From NCBI RefSeq assembly GCF_037975245.1, contig NC_092568.1:2790001-2854000 (forward strand): DNA of 64,000 nucleotides, given 5' to 3'. Numbering within the stretch: the stretch's first letter is position 1; each line of letters starts with the position of its first letter. This document shows, piece by piece, positions 30,979-42,500 of this stretch. Made by a program: the position numbers and the translations under genes. This stretch comes from Apostichopus japonicus (lineage: Eukaryota > Echinodermata > Holothuroidea > Aspidochirotida > Stichopodidae). A model generated the notes under the pieces. That model was not told the DNA's origin, did not search any database, and saw only the letters and a program-made list of their open reading frames with translations.

Positions 30979-31647
30979 ATGGCAGACTATACGGGCGAGA
31001 AACCCTCTGTATTTTCGTACCGTGTGCAAAAAGCGTTCCGAGACAACAATTTAGAGGGCGCTTCCCTATCATATCGCTTAAAATGTTTGCAACTGGAGGA
31101 AAAGACGGTGCGTCGATTTTTACGTCACAGAACTATACAAACGTGGGATGCAATGAAGCAAATCCAAGACGTAAAATCGAGTCAACGATACCTGTATGAA
31201 GATGAAGACAAATATGTAAAAAGTTGTCATAGCAACCTGAATTGTCGGCTTAACACAGAAATAAAACCTTCAAATTCAGAAGCAAGAATATCCTGGCGAC
31301 AACGGAGAATTGAAGAAGAGGTCAATAAAAAAAGATCCTGTTTAATTCGTAACTGTCCGATGACGTCATCTGGATCTCATCAATCTATTACTCAGAAAAG
31401 AAAGCATTTATTAGAACGTGGCAAAGAGACAAAGAACCGCGAAGCGTCTACTTCAACATCTGCGCAGTTCGGTCACAACATGTCGTCTGCTCTTTACAGC
31501 CGATATTCACTCCCACCTTTACCGAGGAGTGCTCCCGGGTTCAGTCGACAATCTGTGCAGGACTATTTCAGTGACAATTACAGTGATTCTATTAGCGTTA
31601 TCTCCAGGCCATCGACGTCACAAAGTTTACATAGAGATGATAAATAA
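30979..31647 (+). CDS. Uncharacterised 222-residue basic protein, intronless
   Basis: A single open frame from ATG 30979, in a good Kozak context (GAAGAATGG), to TAA at 31645, by far the longest non-repetitive frame in this gene-poor half. The N-terminal 60 residues look helical and charged (VFSYRVQKAFRDNNLEGASL, LEEKTVRRFLRHRTIQTWDA). The middle is rich in Lys, Arg and Glu (WRQRRIEEEVNKKR; ITQKRKHLLERGKETKNR could be a nuclear signal). The C-terminal 70 residues are Ser/Tyr-rich and probably disordered (YSRYSLPPLPR, DYFSDNYSDSISVISRP). No signal peptide, membrane segment or zinc motif. The region has higher GC than its flanks, as expected for coding DNA. An AATAAA overlaps the stop codon. 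I do not recognise the family; an intronless gene or a retrocopy are both possible. Confidence 0.65.
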   Translation: MADYTGEKPSVFSYRVQKAFRDNNLEGASLSYRLKCLQLEEKTVRRFLRHRTIQTWDAMKQIQDVKSSQRYLYEDEDKYVKSCHSNLNCRLNTEIKPSNSEARISWRQRRIEEEVNKKRSCLIRNCPMTSSGSHQSITQKRKHLLERGKETKNREASTSTSAQFGHNMSSALYSRYSLPPLPRSAPGFSRQSVQDYFSDNYSDSISVISRPSTSQSLHRDDK

Positions 31648-33256
31648 AGGACGAATATTTGAAAGCTAGACAGATTAACATGCAAATGGTACTCATAAAA
31701 GACAAATATGTAACAAGAGCATACTCACATTTACATTTTTATACTATGGAACTTCAAGTCCATTTCTTAGAATGCTTATAATGTCCGAATCAACCTGTTT
31801 CTATCCGATACGTGGTAATATTGTGCGCATGTTCAAAATAACCAAAATACGATCTCAGACTGCTGCGTTGATATGAGGTATACCTTTTTAAACTTTACGT
31901 AAACAATTGTGGACGGAATGTTCAATTTTACATACTTTGCGGTTACTTGTATGAATAAATAATAAAAAATAAGTAAGACGAAACAACCCAAGTATTGGAG
32001 AAAATAAAATGTGCGTTTTAGTTACGATATATCTTACATGCAGCTGCTAAACTTATGGTAATGCACATCATCATGCATGCACAAAGTTATTTCAAAATTT
32101 CTACATTTTCAAACCAAGCTGCAACAGGAGTCTGTTTCAACAACCTGGTCATAATGTACGCGAACATCTGTAGAACTAAACATTGAAACAAGAATGAATT
32201 AATTTCAGCATAGCGTCCCCTAATTTCATATCATCCACTTTCTGGAGGAACTCTCTGTATGTTGATTCGATTTCCTTGATAAATGGAAAAGAAAATCTCC
32301 CTTTTGAAGGACCACCGTAATAACTTATCTATGACGCTTTCGACGACACACAGAACTGGATAGATTTGATAAGTTGTGCCCTCAAACTCTCAATTTCCCC
32401 AAGATTAGCTTATCTTTAGTGTGTCACATTATATCGAAAAACAATTAAATGTATTGTTTCCGTGCATGCATGATTGCACTTATATAAGATGACAGCTGAT
32501 AACGCACTGTCACGCACTAATATGTGGTATGTTCTTAAAGATTAATGTGTTTATGTCAAAATGTTTGCGAGTTAACATTGCTATAAATATTGCTAGACTG
32601 CCGTGGTAAAATGATAAATTGATCAACGCTTGAAGCAAAGTATTGATAATTGACCTATAATTGGTAAACTGCACAAGCCGTTTCTGTGTTTAATAAAAAA
32701 TTATGTAAAAAAAATTCTTGTTGCAAGTAATCAGTGACACGAGACTCACTAAGAGTGTTTATGTAGTGAAGTGCAGATTCCATTAGTTGAGGTGGTGATC
32801 CATCAGTTTTTATTCAGAAAGTTGTCCAATGGAAAAACTTACCGAGGAAAAGAATAATAATTTCGATACAAAATGTGGGGATTTATGTTTCCTTCATTAA
32901 TATACATAATTAAATTTGCAAGGTCGTGCTGTTGTGTAAAATCAGAGACAGTTTTCTTGATTAACCGTAAAACAACTTATTTCCGATTGGTGTGAAATCC
33001 CCATACATACCAAACGAATTTACTATTCAGCAGGTAATGCTGTTTGTGAACCTTCAAGGTATCCGTAGTTGTACGTCAACACTTCTGTCAGTCCGTAGCA
33101 CCGCCCTTTCCTTTACTTATTTTCAATAGACTAATATAATTGTGCTTTTTTATTTTGAGTTATAAAAGCTCAATCTGGGCAGAACAAAACTCACTGATCT
33201 CCCAAGTTTCATTCTTGTCGATCACTGACCAACCCGTGTTCCAAATTTGGTTCAAA
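31648..33256. other. Noncoding, 3' flank of the orphan gene
   Basis: Several AATAAA matches near 31955-31970 could end the orphan transcript. Nothing else recognised. Confidence 0.5.
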
Positions 33257-33420
33257 ATGAAATCTTTAAGCATTGTGATCCCTCAGTCGTTTTGTTTGGT
33301 GTTGCAATGGATCACAGGATCCGCATCTGCTGAAGCAAACATGAAACGGATTGTCGATGAAGACGGACGTATAGTTATGACGTCAGCGAGACTGAATCGA
33401 AGAAAATTGAAGAACTTCTG
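33257..33420 (+). CDS. Signal-peptide exon, possibly of the short-chain collagen C4-like gene
   Basis: ATG 33257 opens MKSLSIVIPQSFCLVLQWIT followed by GSASAEANMKRIVDEDG: a hydrophobic core and a good signal-peptidase site after ASA. The donor is CTTCTG|GTAAAA. The signal-peptide frame would leave in phase 2. The +1 frame of the same exon reads YDVSETESKKIEELL in phase 0 and looks more like coding sequence near the donor, so a frame change within the exon is possible. Assignment to the collagen-like gene 2 kb downstream is inference from order and strand. Confidence 0.45.
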
Positions 33421-33631
33421 GTAAAATTCTTATAATATGATAGCAATCTAGCTTAAGAATGAATTAGTCTTCCATTTTGGATGAACAATAAACGTTGTGA
33501 TGACGTTACTATTTAGGAATGTATCATTTTTATAGTCGCAAATAAGGCAGCCTGTATACTCTTTAAACTCAAAGAACGTTCATTAATGAGAAAAGAGAAG
33601 GAAAGAGAATAAGAGAGAGATAGAGACTAAG

Positions 33632-33717
33632 TGGGGTAGGGGTAGGGGTAGAGGTAGGGGTAGGGATGGGGGTAGGGGTGGGGTGGGGTGGGGTATGGGG
33701 GTAGCGGTAGGGGAGGA
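33632..33717 (+). repeat. GGGGTA-rich minisatellite, G-quadruplex-prone
   Basis: Repeated GGGGTAG and GGGGTG units, with at least ten runs of four or more G separated by 1-4 bases. Sits in the intron between the signal-peptide exon and the possible propeptide exon. Confidence 0.85.
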
Positions 33718-33831
33718 GATTGGAGAGAGCATGGACAACATTAACAACCTTAATTGTCTGTTTCAAAGATAACTTCATAGACAGGATGCTAGTATTGATA
33801 TGTCAGAGTCCAACGAGATCAACGCGTTACC

Positions 33832-33975
33832 CTACTGGATGACTAATGCTATTTTGGCGTTCAATGCTTTTGCTAGAATCTCTTGATATTCTCTCTGAGC
33901 TATTCTCTTGACAGCTTTATAATTGTTAGTATCTTTTATAATTGTTGCGTATTTATCCGATTGTTGTTTAAAATC
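33832..33975 (-). CDS. Weak candidate terminal exon, antisense
   Basis: Acceptor GCACAG, then 47 residues (DFKQQSDKYATIIKDTNNYK, AVKRIAQREYQEILAKALN) and TAG at 33832-33834. The composition is helical and Lys/Ala/Gln-rich, unlike random AT-rich DNA, but the pyrimidine tract is poor and frames of this length occur by chance. Confidence 0.2.
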   Translation of the reverse strand, partial: DFKQQSDKYATIIKDTNNYKAVKRIAQREYQEILAKALNAKIALVIQ

Positions 33976-34387
33976 CTGTGCGGTAAGTTTATTTCATATA
34001 AACATATGACGAGGGCGTGACATTACAAAACGTAATCAGCCGCTTTATTTACTCATTTTACATGCAGTATTGGCGGAACTATTCAGCTGTTAACATGATT
34101 ATTCGATTGGATTTCGTTTGATAGGTATAATGTTTCTACACGCGACAGCAGCTATCACGAATTCATGAAACATACATATGAATATCAGTTTCTATATAAG
34201 TACTGACTATTTATCACGCCAAGGGGTATGTCAGCGTGTACGTGATTCTCCCTCGGGCTCCTATGTTAACCATTGTCATAACTTATCCTCGCTGAAGTAC
34301 ATTTCATGTGCATGCAAAACAGGAAAAACAATATTACCAAGTTTAGCTCTTTTTGGTTAGATAATTTTCTGTAACCTTCTGAAACAG

Positions 34388-34510
34388 GTGAAGATAAAAA
34401 AGAACTGGAATCCGAGCTTGCCTCTTCTGATTCCAGTAATCAACGGGCAAAGAGAAGTATCGATGTTACAGATCCAGTCAGCCCTGAAGCTGGGACGGAA
34501 CCAGAATGAG
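34388..34510 (+). CDS. Possible propeptide exon with furin-type RAKR site
   Basis: Acceptor GAAACAG and donor GAG|GTAAGA bound a 123-base segment. One frame reads [18 protein letters not shown] then [17 protein letters not shown], which looks like an acidic propeptide with a furin cleavage site, but it meets TGA four bases before the donor. The alternative frame ([13 protein letters not shown]...) is fully open. A 177-bp (TA)n array starts five bases into the following intron. Low confidence that it is used as drawn. Confidence 0.35.
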
Positions 34511-34513
34511 GTA

Positions 34514-34692
<179 letters not shown>

Positions 34693-35491
34693 GAAAGTCT
34701 TGGAATCGGAATAGAGTCATGAAATGTTTGACCATTTTTAACGCAATGAAATAATAAAATAAAAAGAAAGAAGTATTTTGAAAAGTGTTTGAGTTTGATC
34801 GTTGTCATCTTATTTTGAGTAAGCTGATCCTTTGGGTAAAATCATCGTAAACTGACAACCAAATCCCCCCCCCCCCCCAAATGCTGCTTTCGAGAAACAA
34901 ATTGTGTTTTTATCGTTCTATAAGCTAACATGTTTAGCGCTTTTTTTATAATATTCTTTGAAAAAGGAAATATTGAGAGTACGATACCTTATAATTCCTC
35001 TACAGTCTACAATGGTATGTTGATTCGTTTAGTTTTTATGTTTTCTTTTGTTTTGTTTTTTAAATATACTTGAATGCAGTTTTCACCTAGTCTATATGAG
35101 AATGTTCACAGATGTGATGACAAACAATGAATTTGAATTAGCACAAGGTTCTTCTTTGATTATTTTTTTGAAATAAACGTTAATTAGCGAGTAATGACAA
35201 TTAAATACTTTTCTTTTTCAAATAATAATTCATCAAAAAGCAAAAATCTGGCCCTATTTGTACTCCCTTTTCTTGTCTTTTCTTTTCTTTTCTGATTGAA
35301 ATTAAACTTCACTACACATTTCAAGCTAAGCTTTGTTGTAATGTTTCGAATATTATCGAATTATAAACTCCAACTAAACTTACCACCGAAAGTAATCAAT
35401 GATCGATTATCGATAATGTCGTTTCACGAACTCTCGGGAAGGATGACAAGATAACAAAATGTTTCCAATAATGATTTGTATTCATCCCAAG

Positions 35492-35987
35492 TTTTGCGGC
35501 TGGTGCAAGGTATCGCGATTTACTAAGTGGGGGCGCTAATCTTCTTTGTCTTCCGTCAAACCCGGAATACAGCACGACTCAAGAAAACGAAGGCGCGTCG
35601 AGAGCCTTTCTTTACGGTGTCGAATACCAGGTGGACGGTTTCCCTGAAATGGAGTCCCTTCTCTGGCAAGATGTATCGTGTGCCGTGTGTCGAACGGATA
35701 ACCGCATTGTTCAGCTCATGATCCCTGCCAAGGTTTACTGCCCCTCTGACTGGATCCTCGAATACAGCGGTTACTTGATGGCCGAGGGGTCCAGTTCAGT
35801 GCATCACAAATCCTTCTTCGTCTGCGTAGATAAACACCACTGGCCAAACCGAACAGCGCAGGGTCTGCACCGGCGAGTAGCGCCCTCCTCGATTTGGTTA
35901 AGGCGGGTGTTCCGCCACTGGGGCGGTCTACCCTGCGATTCGTTCCAGATCGGATATGACATTTCGTGTTTTGTTTGTAGTAAATAA
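35492..35987 (+). CDS. Short-chain collagen C4-like C-terminal domain
   Basis: Acceptor TCATCCCAAG; the frame runs to TAA at 35985. Family blocks in order: GGANLLCLPSNPEYS, FLYGVEYQV, VSCAVCRTDNR, LMIPAKVYCPSDWILEYSGY, LMAEGSSSVHHKSFFVCVDK and GLPCDSF...DISCFVCSK. These are the repeated-cysteine blocks of the secreted, matrix-type short-chain collagen C4-like proteins of sponges, cnidarians and echinoderms. Between about 35845 and 35925 the current frame (NRTAQGLHRRVAPS) is unlike the family. The next frame reads KPNSAGSAPASSALLDLVKA, which fits better, so two compensating indels are likely. The Gly-X-Y collagen part and the usual first block (WGRTTCP-like) were not found upstream. Possible pseudogene. 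Confidence 0.7.
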
Positions 35988-38900
35988 GTGCACCCTACCA
36001 TGCACCCTCGGTTACATCCTTCTGATGTATTTAATCGTCACCTTTGATTGTCACATTTTCAGATAGTAGTAGTAGCTTTTATATATAGCTTTTTTTTTAT
36101 AGCTTTTATGGGCTGGGGGGCGCCAGCCCCTCCAGTGAAAAATATGTCGCAAGTCAGAAAACCCCTTTTTCTCAGTTAAGTACCTCACCCAGAAAGGAAA
36201 GAAGAATGGAAAGGAAGTTTCATTGTCATAATTTATGGTGATGCAAATTAAATCAAGTAATAACGTAACTTTTCTTCAAACACTGCATTACTTGGCTCAA
36301 ATTGATAAATGACGCACTTATAGAGAAATGTTGACAAAAAAATCGCTAGATTTAACCACCTAATTTTAGTTCAATTCGTCGAATTTTTGCCATCTTTTGC
36401 CTGCTCTCGACTGAGATCAAAGAGGGCTGAGACTAACCATGTAATCAAGGACGTTTCAAGATGTAAATAATTTACGTTTTGCAATGAATGACAAGAATTG
36501 AACCAGGATGTATACCTCACCGAGCATCTCTCCGAAATGAAGATGAAAATAACAAAGATGAAAATAGCCACGTCCATTCCCATCACCTGCACCCCATTCT
36601 CATGCCATCTCTACCTTCTTGAACTTAATTTACCACTTTTCAATGTGGTTGACCCTGAAACATCATTGTCTTAGAGACAATGCGTTCTCTAACTCATCAT
36701 TACTCAATGCGGGAATAATTTGGATATATATATATATATATAGGAGCCTCCACGATAAAATCGTAGAACAAACGTTCTTCCCTCATTATGCTGTTAGTAA
36801 CCCCTCCCTTACCCAACTCTGAATTCAGATTCTAACGCTTATGTAATCTATAAGCGTGTGCTTTGTCGGTAAATAAGGCTCTTTACCATTGACAAGGAAT
36901 GCTCCGAATGGGCGGTGGGAGGTGGTGGGGAAGGGGGATATGTAAGGGACTGGGGTTGCGGGACTTGGTCGGCATGCACTACTGGTGTCCTTGAAACCTT
37001 TCGTCACAATATGTCCAGACTGAGTGCAAATACGTCTACGCTAAACCAAATAATTTTAAATTGTAAATTTGCTTGATAGGACAAACGCCGTCACAAGGCA
37101 GTAACCGCCGAAAATCAGAATCTACAATATGCTCAACATTTTACGACTAAAAGTTGTCAGCCGGTTTTTGTTTGTTTGTTATAGTTTAATGGACTTTTCC
37201 CCTTTTCTTTAGTTTTTATTTATATGTCAATTTTTTGTTTTTGTAGTATTCAGGCATGTTCACAGTCTGATATCAGGACATTGTTTTTCTTTTATGACTT
37301 GATATATCTTGGTTTGTGAGTGATTACGGGCGTAATATACGATTCCATCGCGAGTCCTCATGTCGCTTTATGCAGGGACCACTAGTGGAGTCAAAGAGAG
37401 GTCACATTCATGAAAAATGCTTCCATTGCGAGGACTACATTTGCATTTGCAGACATGTGCTTCGAATAGCAAGTCCTCGTGGGATCCACACCCACGTATC
37501 CGGGTCTCCCGTACTTACTAATATCTCATCCCTGATTTGTGTGCCCTCGCCGTTTTTGTACACCTTTGAATTTTAGTACAGAATAGATCCTTAAAACTGG
37601 ACAGTTAAGAGGACTAACTTGACCCCTTGTATGTCATCAGAATAATTCCATTTAAACTTAATGGGTGCTTAAAATTTGCTTAACATTTTCAACATTAAAT
37701 CCTGAAATTCTGGACCCACAATTATTCCTGCAGGCCTATATAGCTTTTGAAAATAGTTTGTCATGATTACACTGTCCCACTCCCACCTTTCACCGTGGAC
37801 TAAAATTCCATACAAAAAAAAGGACTATGGAAAAGTCAATACCCGTGCGTATACTCTTAATATACTCCCTCTATAGTCTAAGTTCTTTCTTTGACCTGAG
37901 GATGACCTAGATATAAGTTTGATAAAAAATCAGAATTGATCGAACCGAAAGGAAAACAACAAAAGGAATTAATGTCATTATTTCCATTGATCAAAGCCTT
38001 GTTGAACACCGCAAACAAACAGGAACTGTTTGACCTTTCATAATTCAAATGTCCAACACGTGGACGGAAATCATTCTATGGATGCCAAGGGATGACATGT
38101 ATCAAATGATATCATTAGCTGTTATACAAGGGATTTGCTATCCATGCGTTATGTAGGCCTACTATAGGAGACGAATAGCTATGTGGGTAATTTATGCTTG
38201 GAATTCTAGTATAGATGAGAACACTATTGTGAAGGAAACACTCACATGCTGGTGGTTTAGACGAGTGTAACTATCACAGTACGGCACTCATCACATGATA
38301 CTAACGTGAGTACCATCCATCCCTAAAGGCAGGCACGTCAGGCTCATAGTAGATGATTATATAACATAACGTCAGCAGGTATAAGCAGCACTGTCGGGGA
38401 TCGTGCTAATATCACCGTACATGCATTGTACATTGCATAATAACAATTGTCCAAATGGTCGGTTAGCAGTATAGTTTTGTACCAAACACAGTGGCATTTT
38501 TAATCCAATGACCTGATTAATACGAACGGACCTGGTCAGAGTGAGGTGAGGAAACATTTAAAGTCCTATTTACGTGCAAATTTACATTAAGTTACTACAC
38601 CTTGGTTGTCTTTAGCAATGTGTCTTACTTCTTTACATTAATGAATCTAATTTGATTAATGTGGAAGTAGGTGACCGTTGCTGTTTGAGCATGTCCATTA
38701 TACACCACCAAATCAAGGCAGCCTTGGGAACATCACTTTAGTTAGCAAGTACTGTTATAAAGGTTATGGTTGGCCAAAGGAAAACGAAAGTCTATGAAAC
38801 GCCTGTCACTAACTCCTTTCTGGCCCTCTTGAAAGCCCCACTTCCCGCACCCCTCTCCCACTACCCTTGTTTCCCATTCCCTCCCCTCGTCCTTGGTGCA

Positions 38901-39429
38901 TATATGAACTCACATTGTACTTGAAGCCTTTGACAGCGGAAGAAAGGCTTTGGCGTCCCTTGGATTAACGAACTCGCTGTCACATGTACACATATGGCTG
39001 TACTTCTTCATATGTTGTGTGTATCTAGCATGCATGATTCTACCGTACTTTCGGAATCGAGCATATATAGTCGTCGAGCAGCAGTGTATTCTACCTCTAT
39101 CATAGAAGCCCGTGTTAATTTGCTCGGTCAGATTGAGCTGGACCAAAGTTCAAGAGTAAAACAACCGTGATTTCATCTACCTTATGTTAATAAGTTTTAT
39201 TAGCGTGAAGACCAAATTCTTACCAAATTCCTTGAACATGCTAACCAATAATATTCGTCAAACACTGAGTCAGTCAGCAATATTTTCTAACAGCCTAACA
39301 AAATTAGCCTAACATTAGTTTTACCTTGTCAAGTTGTTACTCTGTCATTTGCCCATATCGCTTGTCCCTATCATATACGTTACAACGTTAGATTAGAGTA
39401 ACAGTCGACTTGCAAGTGGGAAGCAAGAC
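35988..39429. other. Noncoding, upstream of PPP5C
   Basis: A short (TA)n at 36723-36742 and recurring CGAGTCCTC/GAGGACT segments at 37350-37490 that may be a repeat remnant. No TATA box is evident before the PPP5C start. Confidence 0.5.
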
Positions 39430-39553
39430 ATGGCTGATAAGTCGTCACCAGAGGAAACTACTAATGGCAAATCCACATCGCCATCTGACGTCAGTGAAGA
39501 AACAGCAAAGAAAGCAGAGGAACTGAAAACAATTGCTAATAATTACTTTAAGG
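39430..39553 (+). CDS. PPP5C: PPP5C exon 1 (start codon, N-terminus and first TPR helix)
   Basis: Begins at ATG 39430 and encodes residues 1-41 plus one base. A disordered Ser/Thr/Glu-rich leader runs into [13 protein letters not shown], the first TPR helix, with K33 and N37. The donor is GTAGGT, phase 1. Start chosen because it is the first ATG in frame and the length matches human PP5 within a residue or two. Confidence 0.93.
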
Positions 39554-42500
39554 GTAGGTCTGCCTAACGTTAAGCCTAAGGTTGTGAAATTTCACAACAG
39601 TTTCATAGTTTACATCATGTTCAACATAACCTAGGCTAAGACTAGAGTAGACTTATAGGAATGTTTAAGTGAAAAATGGGATCCAGTCCTTCCGGTCATA
39701 TCATATTTTTTGTCTTTGTATCACCCTAAGTTTTGCCCTGTGATGAATTTTAGTTTCTGTGATAGTGTGCTTGAAATGTTGGCCCATCCTGCTAGAAAAT
39801 CTGAAAACAGTAACGCTGACTGACTTACGTTGAGACGTGACGTCATTTTTTAACTTTCCTCGCTACAGTGCAGTGCTACGTGACGGTGCTCATCGTTCTT
39901 CACTGTACTAAATATTTGATATTAAGTTGTTGCGTTTTTCAACAATTCTATTCTCCTGAATCATCGGATGAAAAATTCCCCAAATTAGGACTGTGGCGAT
40001 GTAAAAATTATGGAGTTTATTTCCATATACCTAATAGACTGCCACTAAAAAATTTCTTCAAAGTTCAAGGTTGCATTTTTGCAAAGTAAATCAACTTAAG
40101 CCACTGAAATATCCATTTAAGCAACTTAACCCCACCTCCCCCACCCTGGTTGTAAACATGTACTGATGTTGAGCTGTTATAATGTTCTTTTGAAGATATT
40201 GAAACCGTATGATGTCATAACTATGTGATGTCATGATTAGTAGGCCTTGTTTTCTTACTTCAATTGTGTATTTCAAACAAGTTTTTTGTTTATCAAAAGT
40301 TACAGAGATATTTCATTTCGTTTTTGGTATTTTTTTGTTGATGTTTTGTAAATTTAGCTCAAAACTTTGAAGACGCTGTTAAATACTATTCTGAGGCCAT
40401 TGACCTGAATCCAAATGTCGCGGCCTATTTCGGAAATAGAAGCTTTGCTTACTTGAGAACTGAGTGCTTTGGTTCGGCTGTAGAAGATGCTAGCAAAGCA
40501 TTGGAGTTGGACAGGTCCTATATTAAGGTAAAGTATTTAAGAGTTTGTTGCCTGTACAGGCAGGGAATAATTTATCTCGGTAACGCCTCGCAAAATGCTA
40601 TGCAAAATGGGCAAATTGCTCTACATTTTACAAAGATGTATATAGCAGAGGTTTTTTTTTTATACAGTAACCAAGCATTGTAGTATTTTATAACAGACAA
40701 AATTCAGAGCCTTCAAACTGCTACTCAAAATTGAACCCCAAATTAAAGGGTGTGAAGACTCGCGCACAAAGAAACGTCTCATGCCGGTAATCTGATCTAG
40801 TTTCGAATGAGGTGTAACAGAACTGTTAGGACACCACCATCCATCCCAGAAAATACACACACAGCTTGCTACCATCGGTAATTAGACACCAGTGTACAGT
40901 CAATACATACAGCTACGGTCAGTACCCACAACACAGTGTATATAGCAGCGATGGACATCTCAGGTCTAGATAAAAGATAACAAGGTATCACGTTTCATTA
41001 CTGTCTGCATTTTGTAGCGACAAGAAGAAAACTTCACTTGCAAGCAACGGAAAGTTAACTTTTTCAGAGCGCGGCACACGGTTTGGGGAGAGTCTTCAGT
41101 GCTTTTAATCCCTGACTGGTCATGGACTTTTATTTGTACTCTTGGCAGCAGGGAGTGTGGTTCTTGCAAAATTGATTACTCGTGATTGGAGCCTTTTACT
41201 CATACTCTTACTCGTAATCATACCAAGTGAAAGTGTACTTACATAATCATGCTTTCACTGCAAGTCTGACTGTTGAGCATGGTATGATCAAATAGTTATA
41301 CTTTGACCAAAGGATGCATCTTTAAAGGATTCCATTTAATTTATCCTTCGGTTCTGTTTTTGTTTATTTTTTTAGGGGTATTACAGAAGAGCTACGGCAA
41401 ACTTAGCATTGGGAAAATTCAAGATTGCCCTCAAAGACTATGAAATGGTGAGTTCACATGTGTAAACTTTATGAACCTATGGGGTCCACATTAAATTGTT
41501 CAAGTATGGAATAAACACATTGTTTCAAGTAAGTATTTATATTTCATACTCGTTGCTGTGCAAGAATGTGTGCATTTGTAAACTCATTGTGTACATATGG
41601 GTTTACCTGAAATTCTGGAACTTCATATTAAGGTTTCAAGTACAGTTTGCAGACCAAGCAGATTCACAGAAAGAACTTCTTTACACAAGAAACAATTTTG
41701 TGGAACAAACACATGTCAGTGGTAATAATGCCTCCTTGCAACTTGCAAGGGTTTGATTGCTAGAAGACTGCTATTAGTCAACTCAAGGTTTTACAACTTC
41801 ATGTATTCAAGCTCTCTTATTGATAATGGCCATTCTTTGGGCTGCTTACACAATTGGACAGAAATGGATGAATTTGAAGGAAGAAACATTGATTGTCCTC
41901 TGCTCTCTTTAGTGCTGTACTAAGCAATCCATCTAGGCAGTGGTATAGCAGGAACTTTTGTAGGTGGGGTGGGACAAAAGGAAAAGTTGATAAGTTTGTA
42001 AATGTAAGTTACAAATCTCTGGATTGCCTGAGTGGCAGATGAGACCGAGAAACACCAAAACAAAGCAAATATTTTAGTTCTATTCTTCTTTCAAAGTTTT
42101 CCCATATCTTTAATATAGTCGACAAGATTCGAACAACCCTGTCATTGGTCGGTTACTTTAATGGAAGTCACTCGAGAGGAAAGAGAGATAGAGAGTTTGC
42201 AAATTTTCTCTTTATGAATGATCTTAATTCAAAGGTTGTGAAGTACAGACCGAACGATAAAGATGCCAAGGCCAAATACACAGAATGCAACAAAATTGTG
42301 AAACAACAGGCCTTCGAGCGGGCCATCCGAGTTGAGGACACCAAGAAAAATATTGCAGATACATTGGATATTGCAAGCATGGGTAAGTTTGTAAAGAGAA
42401 AAACTCTTTGATTACAACTACTCTAGTTGCTGACAGGACCAAGAAATGTATAGAGTTTGGGAAAACTCATGATCCTTAGTTCCCTATGAATGCCCTTGGT

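Noticed and set aside
33569..33778. Pro-Thr-rich frame on the minus strand
   Set aside because: It is the translation of the GGGGTA minisatellite.
37316..37576. 86-codon Cys/His-containing frame as a zinc-finger protein
   Set aside because: Cys and His spacing does not fit a known finger, and the segment repeats CGAGTCCTC-like words in both orientations, suggesting repeat DNA.
42145..42234. Extension of PPP5C exon 4 upstream in the same open frame
   Set aside because: The frame is open upstream but the homology to PP5 begins at 42235, right after a TTCAAAG acceptor whose phase fits exon 3.
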